This document shows positions 25,126 to 32,400 of a stretch of DNA of 64,000 nucleotides, piece after piece (the first letter of the stretch is position 1; each line of letters starts with the position of its first letter). A program made the translations under genes and the position numbers. The stretch is from contig JBAZXW010000013.1 of assembly GCA_041659605.1 (NCBI GenBank), forward strand, positions 44,280 to 108,279. Direction: 5' to 3'. The notes under the pieces were generated by a model. That model was not told the origin of the DNA and did no database searches. It saw nothing but the letters and a program-made list of their open reading frames with translations. The stretch is from Solimonas sp041659605. GTDB lineage: Bacteria > Pseudomonadota > Gammaproteobacteria > Nevskiales > Nevskiaceae.

Positions 25126-25426
25126 TCTTCTTCTCCATACCCCAGCCCTCTCGCCCAGCCCTGACACCACGCAGCCGCTCCGGGTCTGCGCAGAACTTGA
25201 AAACGATGCGTCCTTGCCATTCGCCATTGGGCTGGACGCGATAACCGGTAATTTGCCCGCCAAAAAACGCGGGCGTGGTTTGCGTCTTGTGGAACAAGAT
25301 GTCTCCTCCGACGAGCATCTTGGCTGTGTCGTCAGATACCGCCCAGAAGCCACTCTCGTACTCCATCGAGCCACGCTGAACGGGAGTAAGCCTGCCGTCT
25401 CGCTCAATCAGGTGGATGCGAGCCAT
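25115..25426 (-). CDS. 103-residue protein paired with HNH nuclease
   Basis: It begins MARIHLIERDGRLTPVQRGS and has a compact beta-rich look: WAVSDDTAKMLVGGDILFHK, PAFFGGQITGYRV, GRIVFKF, GWGMEKKIVL. The pattern is reminiscent of small EVE/ASCH-like nucleic-acid-binding folds, but that is a guess. The end overlaps the HNH start by 11 bp, implying that the two are made together; the first could be a specificity or partner subunit. GC is lower than in the flanking genes. Confidence 0.6.
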   Translation of the reverse strand: MARIHLIERDGRLTPVQRGSMEYESGFWAVSDDTAKMLVGGDILFHKTQTTPAFFGGQITGYRVQPNGEWQGRIVFKFCADPERLRGVRAGREGWGMEKKIVL

Positions 25427-25481
25427 TGCGTCACTCTCGTTGGCGGACAGGCGCGTCCGGGAGTTCGGCTACTCCCCATGT

Positions 25482-26246
25482 TCAGTTCTTCCGTTCATGA
25501 ATGCGAACCGCGGCGGGTGTCAGGACGTCAACGGTGACATTGTCCATGATGCTGCGGTCGGACTGAAACCAATCTCTCATCGCACTGCCGACGATAATCC
25601 GAGGCGTGGCGTTCGTATTTGCCGTTCGGTTGATGGTGCCGATCACTGGCGTCGAACTGCGCCCCAGAAAGACTTCGATCTTGTCGCCATCTCCTCCGAA
25701 CAGGTGTTGGTCAGCGACGCCTACGTTGAAGAAGCCACGTTGAAAGTAGGTCGGCTGCAGAACGAACGTAAACGAACCCGAGACTTGCTCCTCCGGGCTC
25801 CGTTCAGATTCGACTTGCTCCGCCAATGGGCCCGCAGGCTCTATGGCCGAATGAGTTCTTTGCCCGCCATTCCACTCAGGATCAAGCACACGAATGATGT
25901 CGTCTTCCAGCGCTGCGGCGAGGTTCACGTGGAACGGTCCATAGTGGAGCAGCCCGTTATCCGGCAGCGCCAGGATGTCCACCGCCGCACCTTCCGCAAG
26001 CAAATCGCGAATTCTTTTGTTGTTCTTGATGTTGGTTGTTTGTGTTCGCGCGGGGTTGCGGTAGCCGGACATTCGTGCCGAAAGCGACTGGATTGATTTG
26101 CCAACGTACTTGATCTGCCCGTCAGAGACGAACGCATACAGAACGTTTCTCTGCGTCGAGTGCCTTATTAGATCAAGGGAGAGTCTGTCGTCCCTCAACG
26201 TCCAGTGTCCCGCGAGTTCGAAGCCGATTGCGAGAAGCCTGTTCAT
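25482..26246 (-). CDS. GIY-YIG endonuclease with C-terminal beta-rich domain
   Basis: A 254-residue protein from ATG 26246 (GGAG 7 nt upstream). The GIY-YIG core is at about 34-125: LYAF (Tyr37), IKYVGKS (Tyr47), LSARM (Arg58) and LEDDI (Glu114), the four catalytic positions of the family. The C-terminal part (about 150-254; FFNVGVADQHLFGGDGDKIE, RIIVGSAMRDWF) looks like the DNA-recognition domain of GIY-YIG restriction enzymes rather than a repair protein. The ATG overlaps the stop of the upstream GST (ATGA), so it may be expressed from that gene's promoter. First gene of the five-gene low-GC block. Confidence 0.8.
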   Translation of the reverse strand: MNRLLAIGFELAGHWTLRDDRLSLDLIRHSTQRNVLYAFVSDGQIKYVGKSIQSLSARMSGYRNPARTQTTNIKNNKRIRDLLAEGAAVDILALPDNGLLHYGPFHVNLAAALEDDIIRVLDPEWNGGQRTHSAIEPAGPLAEQVESERSPEEQVSGSFTFVLQPTYFQRGFFNVGVADQHLFGGDGDKIEVFLGRSSTPVIGTINRTANTNATPRIIVGSAMRDWFQSDRSIMDNVTVDVLTPAAVRIHERKN

Positions 26247-27013
26247 AGGGCACTCCGGGGCACTTCCGCCGATCGCCCGCGATGCTGACGGTAGACACCC
26301 GCAGCCCACTGCGCCGCCGGGTGTTGCAGCAGCGACGCGCGGTACTCCTGCACGTACGCCGGCAGTTCGACCTGCAGCGGGTACTGGATCTCGGGCGGCT
26401 GCAGCAGCGGGTTCAGGAGTGCGGCGGCGGTCAGGTCGGCGACGGTGAAGGTGTCGCCGACGAGGTAAGCGCGCCCCGCGCGTTCGTGCTCGATGCGGTC
26501 GAGCGCGGCGCTGACGACGGCGTGGTCCGCTTCGAGGCGGGATTCCTTGATGCGGTGACGCAGGCGGTAGTAGGCCGGGAAGATGCGCAGCAGCGGTCGC
26601 AGTTGGCGGTAGGCCTGGTCCGGCATACCGGTGGTGAGCACGCGCAGCGCGATGTCCGGGTCGTGGCGGAACAGCGGCGTGACGATCGCCGCCCGGATCG
26701 CCGGGCCCAGGCCTTCGTCAAAGTGATCTTCCAGCGCCAACGCGCGCTCACGCGCGGCGGCATCGTGCGGATACAGCGGCGGCTCGGAATAGCGCTGCTC
26801 CAGCGCGGCGATGATGTGCGTGGAATCACCAATTGCCTTGCCTTCGAGCCAGAGGATGGGCAGCGTGCCGTGCCCCGTCGCGCGCCACGCGCGGATCAGG
26901 TAATCCGGCCCGAGCACGCGCCGACGGTGCGGGATGCGCTTGTAGTCCAGCGCCCAGCGCACTTTCTCGTTGAAGTGCGACAGGGGGATATGCCAGAGCA
27001 GCGGGGTGTCCAT
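26243..27013 (-). CDS. glutathione S-transferase
   Basis: 256 residues from ATG 27013; this start fits MDTPLLWHIPLSHFNEKVRW, the usual beginning of the family. It has an N-terminal thioredoxin-like domain (GTLPILWLEGKAIGDSTHII) and a C-terminal helical domain with FTVADLTAAALLNPLL. High GC, like the main genome. The last dozen residues (RGRSAEVPRSAL) run into the start of the GIY-YIG gene and may have been altered when the block arrived. The substrate is unknown. Confidence 0.88.
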   Translation of the reverse strand: MDTPLLWHIPLSHFNEKVRWALDYKRIPHRRRVLGPDYLIRAWRATGHGTLPILWLEGKAIGDSTHIIAALEQRYSEPPLYPHDAAARERALALEDHFDEGLGPAIRAAIVTPLFRHDPDIALRVLTTGMPDQAYRQLRPLLRIFPAYYRLRHRIKESRLEADHAVVSAALDRIEHERAGRAYLVGDTFTVADLTAAALLNPLLQPPEIQYPLQVELPAYVQEYRASLLQHPAAQWAAGVYRQHRGRSAEVPRSAL

Positions 27014-27038
27014 GGGCGAGCAAGTGTCGCACGGCAAA

Positions 27039-27135
27039 AGCCCCTCACCCCAACCCTCTCCCGCTTGCGGGAGAGGGAGATATTTGAGAGACGACCCTCA
27101 CCCCGGCCCTCTCCCGCAGGCGGGAGCGGGAGAAT
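27039..27135. repeat. tandem CCCTCTCCCGC hairpins
   Basis: Two successive units of CCCTCACCCC(A/G)(A/G)CCCTCTCCCGC, each with an inverted copy (GCGGGAGAGGG / GCGGGAGCGGG), fill the gap between the antitoxin stop and the GST start. They belong to the dispersed palindromic family. Confidence 0.7.
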
Positions 27136-27145
27136 TTATGCAATC

Positions 27146-27448
27146 TCAGGCAACAGGGCTCACAGTGAGCTTCACGCCCAGCGCCGCGCACACGCGCTGG
27201 ACCGTATCGAATCGCGGCTGCGCGCCGGGGCGCAGCGCCTTGTAGAGCGCCTCGCGCGCCAGACCAGCACTTTGCGCCACCTGTGTCATGCCGCGCGCGC
27301 GCGCCACTACGCCCAGCGCGTGCGCCAGCTCGGACGGATCGTTCTCTGCGATCACCAAGGTGAGGTAGTCGGCGATGGCCTGGTCGCTGTCCAGATGTTC
27401 GGTGATGTCGAACTCCGGCAGGTCGGCAATCTTGATCTTGCGGCTCAT
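27146..27448 (-). CDS. higA: HigA-type antitoxin (addiction-module antidote)
   Basis: 100 residues beginning MSRKIKIADLPEFDITEHLD, with a helix-turn-helix region (GMTQVAQSAGLAREALYKAL) and the typical RFDTVQRVCAALGVKLTV ending. It matches the probable addiction-module antidote family of HigA. It lies 2 bp after the toxin stop, the toxin-first order typical of HigBA. It should neutralise the toxin and repress the operon through the upstream palindrome. Confidence 0.9.
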   Translation of the reverse strand: MSRKIKIADLPEFDITEHLDSDQAIADYLTLVIAENDPSELAHALGVVARARGMTQVAQSAGLAREALYKALRPGAQPRFDTVQRVCAALGVKLTVSPVA

Positions 27449-27450
27449 GG

Positions 27451-27747
27451 TCAATCCTCCAACGTAGCGGCCTGCTTGATGGCCGCGGCAATGTCGGCCT
27501 TCTGCGAAGACTTGTCCCCACCGCCGAGCATCACAATCAACACGGCACCTCGCTGAACGTAATACATGCGCCAGCCGGGCCCGAAGTCCTCGCGCATCTC
27601 GCACACGCCCTCGCCAACCGGCTTGATGTCACCGAGGATGCCGCGCTGCGCCTTGTCCAGCCGCTTCGCCAACCGCAGCCGCGTCATGCCGTCCTTGATG
27701 CCGGCAAGCCACGCCGCGAATTCCGGAAGCTGCTTGACGGTGAACAC
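27451..27747 (-). CDS. higB: HigB-type toxin (RelE superfamily)
   Basis: 98 residues from GTG 27747, matching the family length of about 100 (VFTVKQLPEFAAWLAGIKDG); an upstream ATG at 27828 would extend through the operator, so it is disfavoured. Family marks are RLAKRLDKAQRGILGDIKPVGEGV and a GPGWRMYYVQRG core. RelE-type toxins cut mRNA on the ribosome. The ribosome site is weak. Confidence 0.85.
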   Translation of the reverse strand: MFTVKQLPEFAAWLAGIKDGMTRLRLAKRLDKAQRGILGDIKPVGEGVCEMREDFGPGWRMYYVQRGAVLIVMLGGGDKSSQKADIAAAIKQAATLED

Positions 27748-27757
27748 CGGGACAATC

Positions 27758-27773
27758 GTAATCGTTCGATTAC
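27758..27773. promoter_or_regulatory. palindromic operator of HigBA
   Basis: GTAATCG TT CGATTAC is a perfect 16-bp palindrome 10 bp before the toxin start, where HigA autoregulation would be expected. Confidence 0.75.
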
Positions 27774-27799
27774 AAGCGGTCAAACTCCCGGGCCTTGGC

Positions 27800-27875
27800 A
27801 GCGGCGTAGATGCCGGCTGCGCCGGCACCCCCTCACCCTGCCCCCCATGCAGGGGATGGGGGGCATGCCCGGGGG
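27800..27875. repeat. modular palindromic repeat
   Basis: GCCGGC-TGC-GCCGGC is followed by CCCCTCACCC and a longer CCCCCCATGC...GGGGGG hairpin. It has the same module order as at 30965, between two toxin-antitoxin operons. Confidence 0.6.
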
Positions 27876-27889
27876 CAGATCACGCTTTC

Positions 27890-28285
27890 CTATGGAAGAC
27901 GTGCCGCAAGACCAGCGCTCTGAAGCAACTTGATGGCCTGCTTGTCGAAGGAAACGAAGGTTTCTCCGCCGAGCCGACCGCCCTCGTGCGCGATCACGCC
28001 GTCGGCGAAATCTCCCCCGGCCTCCAGCACAGCCAGCCCTGCTTCGGCCGCCGGCCGATCGGCTTGTACATTCGCCACGGCCAGCAGGCTGCGAATGGTC
28101 TCGGCCACATCGTGTGCCGAGATGTCATAGAGCTTGCGCAGCACCCAAACGAACTCGCAGAGACAGGGCAGTGTTACGGCAATGACTTCGGCCGACTTGA
28201 GAATCCGGTCGGCAGCTGCGGCCTGCTTCTTGTCGTCGCGGACAGCGCTGCGGACGAGCACATTCGTATCGGCCGTGATTCTCAC
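27890..28285 (-). CDS. vapC: VapC-type PIN-domain toxin
   Basis: 131 residues from GTG 28285, overlapping the antitoxin stop as GTGA. PIN-domain acidic residues are visible in ITADTNVLVR, LPCLCEFVWVL and GGDFADGVIAHE. PIN toxins are Mg-dependent RNases. The protein is complete, of the usual length, and co-transcribed with the AbrB-type antitoxin. Confidence 0.92.
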   Translation of the reverse strand: MRITADTNVLVRSAVRDDKKQAAAADRILKSAEVIAVTLPCLCEFVWVLRKLYDISAHDVAETIRSLLAVANVQADRPAAEAGLAVLEAGGDFADGVIAHEGGRLGGETFVSFDKQAIKLLQSAGLAARLP

Positions 28286-28533
28286 CGCTGCTTGCCTGCC
28301 CAGCCACGCGCTGCGGCAGCGCCGATTTCTTCGATGCTCGCCACTTTTCGGGTCTTGCCTTCGAGCGCGCCAATAAAACCCTCAATCTTTCCGGATGGCG
28401 CTGCCTTCACTTCCAGCCTGCCGCCGGGAAGAAGCGTGATGTCGAGCTGTTCGCCTGGCTTTGAATCCAGGTGCTTGAGCAACTCTTTCTTGAATGTGAC
28501 CTGTCCCTTGCTCGTGATCGTGAGGGTCGTCAT
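28282..28533 (-). CDS. vapB: AbrB/SpoVT-type antitoxin of VapBC
   Basis: 83 residues from ATG 28533. It has an N-terminal swapped-hairpin DNA-binding domain (MTTLTITSKGQVTFKKELLKHL) and a C-terminal toxin-binding tail. A 22-bp perfect palindrome lies just upstream. An in-frame ATG at 28548 is possible but would place the start closer to that operator. Confidence 0.9.
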   Translation of the reverse strand: MTTLTITSKGQVTFKKELLKHLDSKPGEQLDITLLPGGRLEVKAAPSGKIEGFIGALEGKTRKVASIEEIGAAAARGWAGKQR

Positions 28534-28555
28534 TGCAGGATGTCGCATGAATGGA

Positions 28556-28577
28556 GGTAAGGCAGTATTGCCTTACC
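28556..28577. promoter_or_regulatory. palindromic operator of VapBC
   Basis: GGTAAGGCA GTAT TGCCTTACC, perfect 9-bp arms, 23 bp upstream of the antitoxin start. This is the usual place for VapB autoregulation. Confidence 0.75.
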
Positions 28578-29234
28578 ATGGACGAGAGTCAAGCGACTGC
28601 AACCGGAGGCATGAGCGCCTGCAACTGCCGCCATTCGCTGATTGGCGGCTGTCGGCCGAACGGGGGACCCCGCCTTTATTACTTGGCGTTCGAGCTTCTT
28701 GCCAGACGCCTTTCGTCTCAATGAGCCGAACCGGCCATGCTATGACCGCCACCGCACGGAAAACGGCCGCACGTTGCGCGCACTCTGCTGAGCATGAGCA
28801 CCCCGATCCTCGATCTCGATTGTCACGAAGGCGGCGCGCAGGCGTCGATCCGCTTCGAGGAGATGAGTTCGGGTGAACGTTGGCAGTTTCTCGGCGTCGC
28901 GGTGACTGCGCTCTTCACCGGCAAGGGGGGGCTGAAGACAGCGCACGCACGTACCCTGCATCGCGGGCATTGCACTCAGCTTAGCTTCGACGACCGCCCG
29001 GTCACCGGCAGCAGCCAGCGCTGCGCAGACTGACCGGCTGAACCGTTGCGTCGGCGGGCCGCAGACAGAAGGGAAAAGCATCAGGAACAAGGGACATACG
29101 GCACCCCGCTCAGGGGTCTGGGCCTGGTCAGGCCAGCCCGCCGCCCTGGCGCTATGATGCGGCGTCCTCCGAAGAAGCACGGCAATGCGCGAAGGACCGA
29201 TTGCCCTCTCCCGCAGCTGCCACCTGAGAACCCC
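28578..29234. other. gene-poor stretch between VapBC and GST
   Basis: About 650 bp. Only short overlapping frames are open (for example 28794-29033, plus), none with a ribosome site and recognisable protein. The region may hold decayed sequence; I see no clear RNA gene. Confidence 0.5.
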
Positions 29235-29861
29235 ATGACAAAGCTCGTACTGACTTATTTCGATTTCGACGGCGGCCGCGGCGAGCCTGCGCGCCTGGCG
29301 CTTTACATCGGCGGCGTCGCATTCGAGGATCGGCGTATCAGCATGAAGGACTGGCCGGCGCAGCGTGACCAGACGCCGTTCCAGGCTCTGCCCACGCTCG
29401 AAGTGGACGGCACGCTCGTCACGCAATCCAACAGCATCCTGCGCTACGTCGGCAAGCTGGCGGGGCTGTATCCCGCGGGCGCCGTTCAGGCGCTGCTGTG
29501 CGACGAGGTGATGGACGCTGCCGAGGACATTGGCTCGCGGATCGGCAACACGATGGCCCTGGCGCCGGAGTTGAAGCAGAAGGCGCGCGAGGATCTGGCC
29601 GCGGGTGCGATCACGCGTCACCTTGAGCAGCTTCAGGCGAAGCTGCGGCACGCCGGCGGGCAGTACTTCGTCGAAAACCGGCTCACCGTCGCCGACCTGA
29701 AAGTGTTCCTGTGGATTCGCTGGCTGCGCTCCGGTGCGCTCGATCACATCCCCAAGGATCTCGTCGATCGCGTTGCGCCGTTGCTCGTGGAGCATTTCGA
29801 ACGCATGGCCGCTCAGCCAAAGATCGCCGCGTACTACGCCGCGCGGAAGAAGCCAGCCTGA
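29235..29861 (+). CDS. glutathione S-transferase (sigma/prostaglandin-synthase-like)
   Basis: 208 residues from ATG 29235. LTYFDFDGGRGEPARLAL carries the Tyr and the GRGE(P/A) motif of sigma/pi/alpha-like GSTs, followed by ALPTLEVDGTLVTQSNSILRY with cis-Pro and QSNSI. The C-terminal helix has LTVADLKVFLWIRWL. High GC and a normal length. Third GST in the window; the substrate is unknown. Confidence 0.9.
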   Translation: MTKLVLTYFDFDGGRGEPARLALYIGGVAFEDRRISMKDWPAQRDQTPFQALPTLEVDGTLVTQSNSILRYVGKLAGLYPAGAVQALLCDEVMDAAEDIGSRIGNTMALAPELKQKAREDLAAGAITRHLEQLQAKLRHAGGQYFVENRLTVADLKVFLWIRWLRSGALDHIPKDLVDRVAPLLVEHFERMAAQPKIAAYYAARKKPA

Positions 29862-30066
29862 GTCGGATGTTGGGTTCGCAGGCTCACCCCGACCTACCAG
29901 GTAAAGGGCCGGACCGGGTAAGCCGATCGCGATGGCCCGCCGACTTCAGCCCGTAGATCGAGAGCTCGCAGGATCTCCTTCGGCATCGTGGCGATAACGT
30001 CGGAGGTAATTGCTCGGCATCGTTGCCAGCTCCAGCATAGGCCTCTCCACCCGCCCCTATCGTGTC

Positions 30067-30963
30067 ATGCACAGCGAGCTGAACTGGCAGAACCTGCATC
30101 CCACTTTTCACGACCTGGGCGACGCCACGCTCGCGGTGCGTCAGATCGGCAACGGCCCCGACGTGCTGTTCGTGCACGGTGTGCCGACGCACGGCTACAC
30201 GTGGCGTCATCTGGCGGCCGCGCTGGCGCCGGAGTTTCGCTGCTGGCTCGTGGATCTGCCTGGCTTCGGCGATGCACGCTGGACGGATCGCACGGACTTT
30301 CGCTTCGTCGCGCAGGCGCAGCGGCTGGCGGCGCTGGTGGACCGACTCGGGCTGGATCGCTTCGCGGTGGTCGCGCATGACACCGGCGCGACGATCGCGC
30401 GGCTGCTGGCGCTGAACCTGGGCGCGCGCGTGACCGGCCTGACGATCATCAACACCGAGATTCCCGGGCATCGGCCGCCGTGGATCCGGATGTTCCAGGC
30501 GACGGGTGCGCTGCCGGGCGCTGCGCTCGGCTTCCAGTTGCTGCTGAAGGCGCGCTGGCTGCGTCACTCCGGCATGGGATTTGGCGGCTGCCTGATGGAC
30601 CCGGCGGCGCTCGACGGCGAATTCCACACCGCCTATGTCGAGCCGCTGCTGCGCGACCGGCGCCGCATGCAGGGCATGATCAACTACCTGCGCGGCATCC
30701 AGTGGGACGTGGTCGATGGCATGGCGACGAACCACGGCAAGATTGCCGCCCCGGTTCTGGCGCTGTGGGGCGAGAACGATCCGACGTTTCCGGTCGACGT
30801 CGCGGAGCGCATGCGGCCGCAGTTCCGCGAGCTGGTTGGCTTTCATCGCATCGCGAACGCAAGGCTGTTGCCGCACGAGGATCAGCCGGATGAGGTGTTG
30901 AAACACCTGCGGCCGTTTCTGCGGCAGGTTTGCGGCGAACAACGGCGATCCGCAGCGGCGTAA
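30067..30963 (+). CDS. alpha/beta hydrolase, haloalkane dehalogenase/epoxide hydrolase-like
   Basis: 298 residues from ATG 30067. The oxyanion-hole motif LFVHGVPTHGYTWRHL is followed by a nucleophile elbow with Asp (VAHDTGATIAR), not Ser. That Asp is characteristic of haloalkane dehalogenases and epoxide hydrolases. The charge-relay region WGENDPTFP and the catalytic His in LLPHEDQPDEV follow. It is a cytoplasmic enzyme with no partner gene nearby; the actual substrate cannot be decided from sequence. Confidence 0.85.
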   Translation: MHSELNWQNLHPTFHDLGDATLAVRQIGNGPDVLFVHGVPTHGYTWRHLAAALAPEFRCWLVDLPGFGDARWTDRTDFRFVAQAQRLAALVDRLGLDRFAVVAHDTGATIARLLALNLGARVTGLTIINTEIPGHRPPWIRMFQATGALPGAALGFQLLLKARWLRHSGMGFGGCLMDPAALDGEFHTAYVEPLLRDRRRMQGMINYLRGIQWDVVDGMATNHGKIAAPVLALWGENDPTFPVDVAERMRPQFRELVGFHRIANARLLPHEDQPDEVLKHLRPFLRQVCGEQRRSAAA

Positions 30964-30964
30964 A

Positions 30965-31022
30965 CGCCGGCTGCGCCGGCGCCCCCTCACCCTGCCCTCT
31001 CCCCCATGCTGGGGGAGAGGGG
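30965..31022. repeat. modular repeat that enters a coding region
   Basis: CGCCGGC-TGC-GCCGGCG, then CCCCTCACCC, then CCCTCTCCCCC...GGGGGAGAGGG. The right module overlaps the end of the GGDEF gene and encodes its last residues (LSPSMGERAG). Confidence 0.75.
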
Positions 31023-32288
31023 AATGGAGTCCAGGCCGTCGACAAACGGAAAGTAGGCGCGGTCCGTTTTGAGGATGTGGCGGTTGATGATTTCGTATGC
31101 GATGAACTCGATCACTTCACCCGCACTGCTGGTCCCGTCACGCACCGCATCGTGGAGCTTTCGCGCGGCACCCAGCAATTCGGCATGCACGCGCTTGTGC
31201 CGATCGAGCTCCGGATACCGTGCCTGCGCCAGAATTTCCTCCTCGTCGACAAAGTGTCGCGCGATCGCGACCAGCACCGCGTCCACCTTGGCACGCGTCG
31301 CCGGCTGGCCGATCGCGCTGTCGCTCATGGCAGCGATCAGCTCGTTGCCGGTTTCAAAGAGCGCGCGGTGCTCGTCGTCGATGCGGCTATTGCCGCTCAT
31401 GTACTGAGGGCTCCATACGAGCCTCAGCGCTGACGGGCCAGTCTCCTGGGGCACGGTCCGCTGCGCGCATCCCTCCGCGGCTTCGACCCGATCGCGACCC
31501 AACTGCTTGGCCCGGCTGAGCGCCGCCTCCGCGCGCTCGAACCAATGTTCCGGCGCTTCCTGGGGAAGGTATTCGGCGACGCCAACGCTGACAGTCTGCG
31601 ATCCGACCGACTCGAAAGGCGCAGAGCTCATCGTGAGGCGCAGCCGGTCGGCGAGCCGCAGCGCGGCATTGCGGCCCGTCGCCGGAACCAGCATGGCGAA
31701 CTCCTCGCCGCCCCAGCGAAACAACTGGTCGGTAGGACGACATGCCGTGCGTAGTCGTTCTGCAGTTGCCTTCAGCACCCTGTCGCCGACGGCGTGGCCG
31801 TGCCGATCGTTTACGAGCTTGAAATGGTCCAGATCCAGAATCAGCAGGCTCAACGGCATGCACTGCTGATCGGCGAACACCGTTTCGCGTATGACGACCT
31901 CGTCGAAGTGCTGGCGATTCCAAAGCGACGTGAGACGGTCGCTCGTTCTCTGGTGTTCGAGTTCGGCAATCCGCTTGTGCAAGCCCCGCGCTTCCTCCGA
32001 AGCGCCCTCCAGCGAGTCGTCAAACACGATCACCGTACCGTCGCGCACGGGCGTGGCGTGAGCGGTGAGCTTCCTGCTGACCGATCCCGGATCCGGAACC
32101 TCGAAAATCTGCGACTGTGATCCTCTCCCCAGCCCCATGAGACTCCGGGCATTGATCGCGAGCCACTCCGAGGAGATTCGCTGGCGGGCACGGACGTTTT
32201 CCACCGCCACCGTCGCGTCCTTCCCCAGCAAAACGGCGGGCAACGGCAAGCGCTCGATCAGCTCGCGAACTTCGCTCAGCGCATCCAT
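30987..32288 (-). CDS. diguanylate cyclase with C-terminal hemerythrin domain
   Basis: 433 residues from ATG 32288 (GAGG 7 nt upstream; a further ATG at 32360 lacks a site). A PAS-like N-terminal sensor (to about 105) is followed by a helical linker, then a GGDEF domain with GGEEF at 193-197 and an I-site RPTD five residues before it, so product inhibition is expected. A complete bacteriohemerythrin domain follows: His307, His345, Glu349, His364, His368, His404 and Asp409. Such di-iron domains bind O2 or NO, so oxygen-tuned c-di-GMP synthesis is likely. The last ten or so residues come from a palindromic repeat. Confidence 0.9.
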   Translation of the reverse strand: MDALSEVRELIERLPLPAVLLGKDATVAVENVRARQRISSEWLAINARSLMGLGRGSQSQIFEVPDPGSVSRKLTAHATPVRDGTVIVFDDSLEGASEEARGLHKRIAELEHQRTSDRLTSLWNRQHFDEVVIRETVFADQQCMPLSLLILDLDHFKLVNDRHGHAVGDRVLKATAERLRTACRPTDQLFRWGGEEFAMLVPATGRNAALRLADRLRLTMSSAPFESVGSQTVSVGVAEYLPQEAPEHWFERAEAALSRAKQLGRDRVEAAEGCAQRTVPQETGPSALRLVWSPQYMSGNSRIDDEHRALFETGNELIAAMSDSAIGQPATRAKVDAVLVAIARHFVDEEEILAQARYPELDRHKRVHAELLGAARKLHDAVRDGTSSAGEVIEFIAYEIINRHILKTDRAYFPFVDGLDSIPLSPSMGERAG

Positions 32289-32400
32289 CGGACAACCTCG
32301 ACCTAGCATCGCCTGATCAGCGTCCACCAGTGCGCACGGGCCAGCACTGACCTTAATCAATCATGTTCATTGATACAGTGGTCCGCTTGGAGGGCTGAAC

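Noticed and set aside
28794..29033. 79-codon plus-strand ORF
   Set aside because: No ribosome site, no family, and an atypical composition; likely chance.
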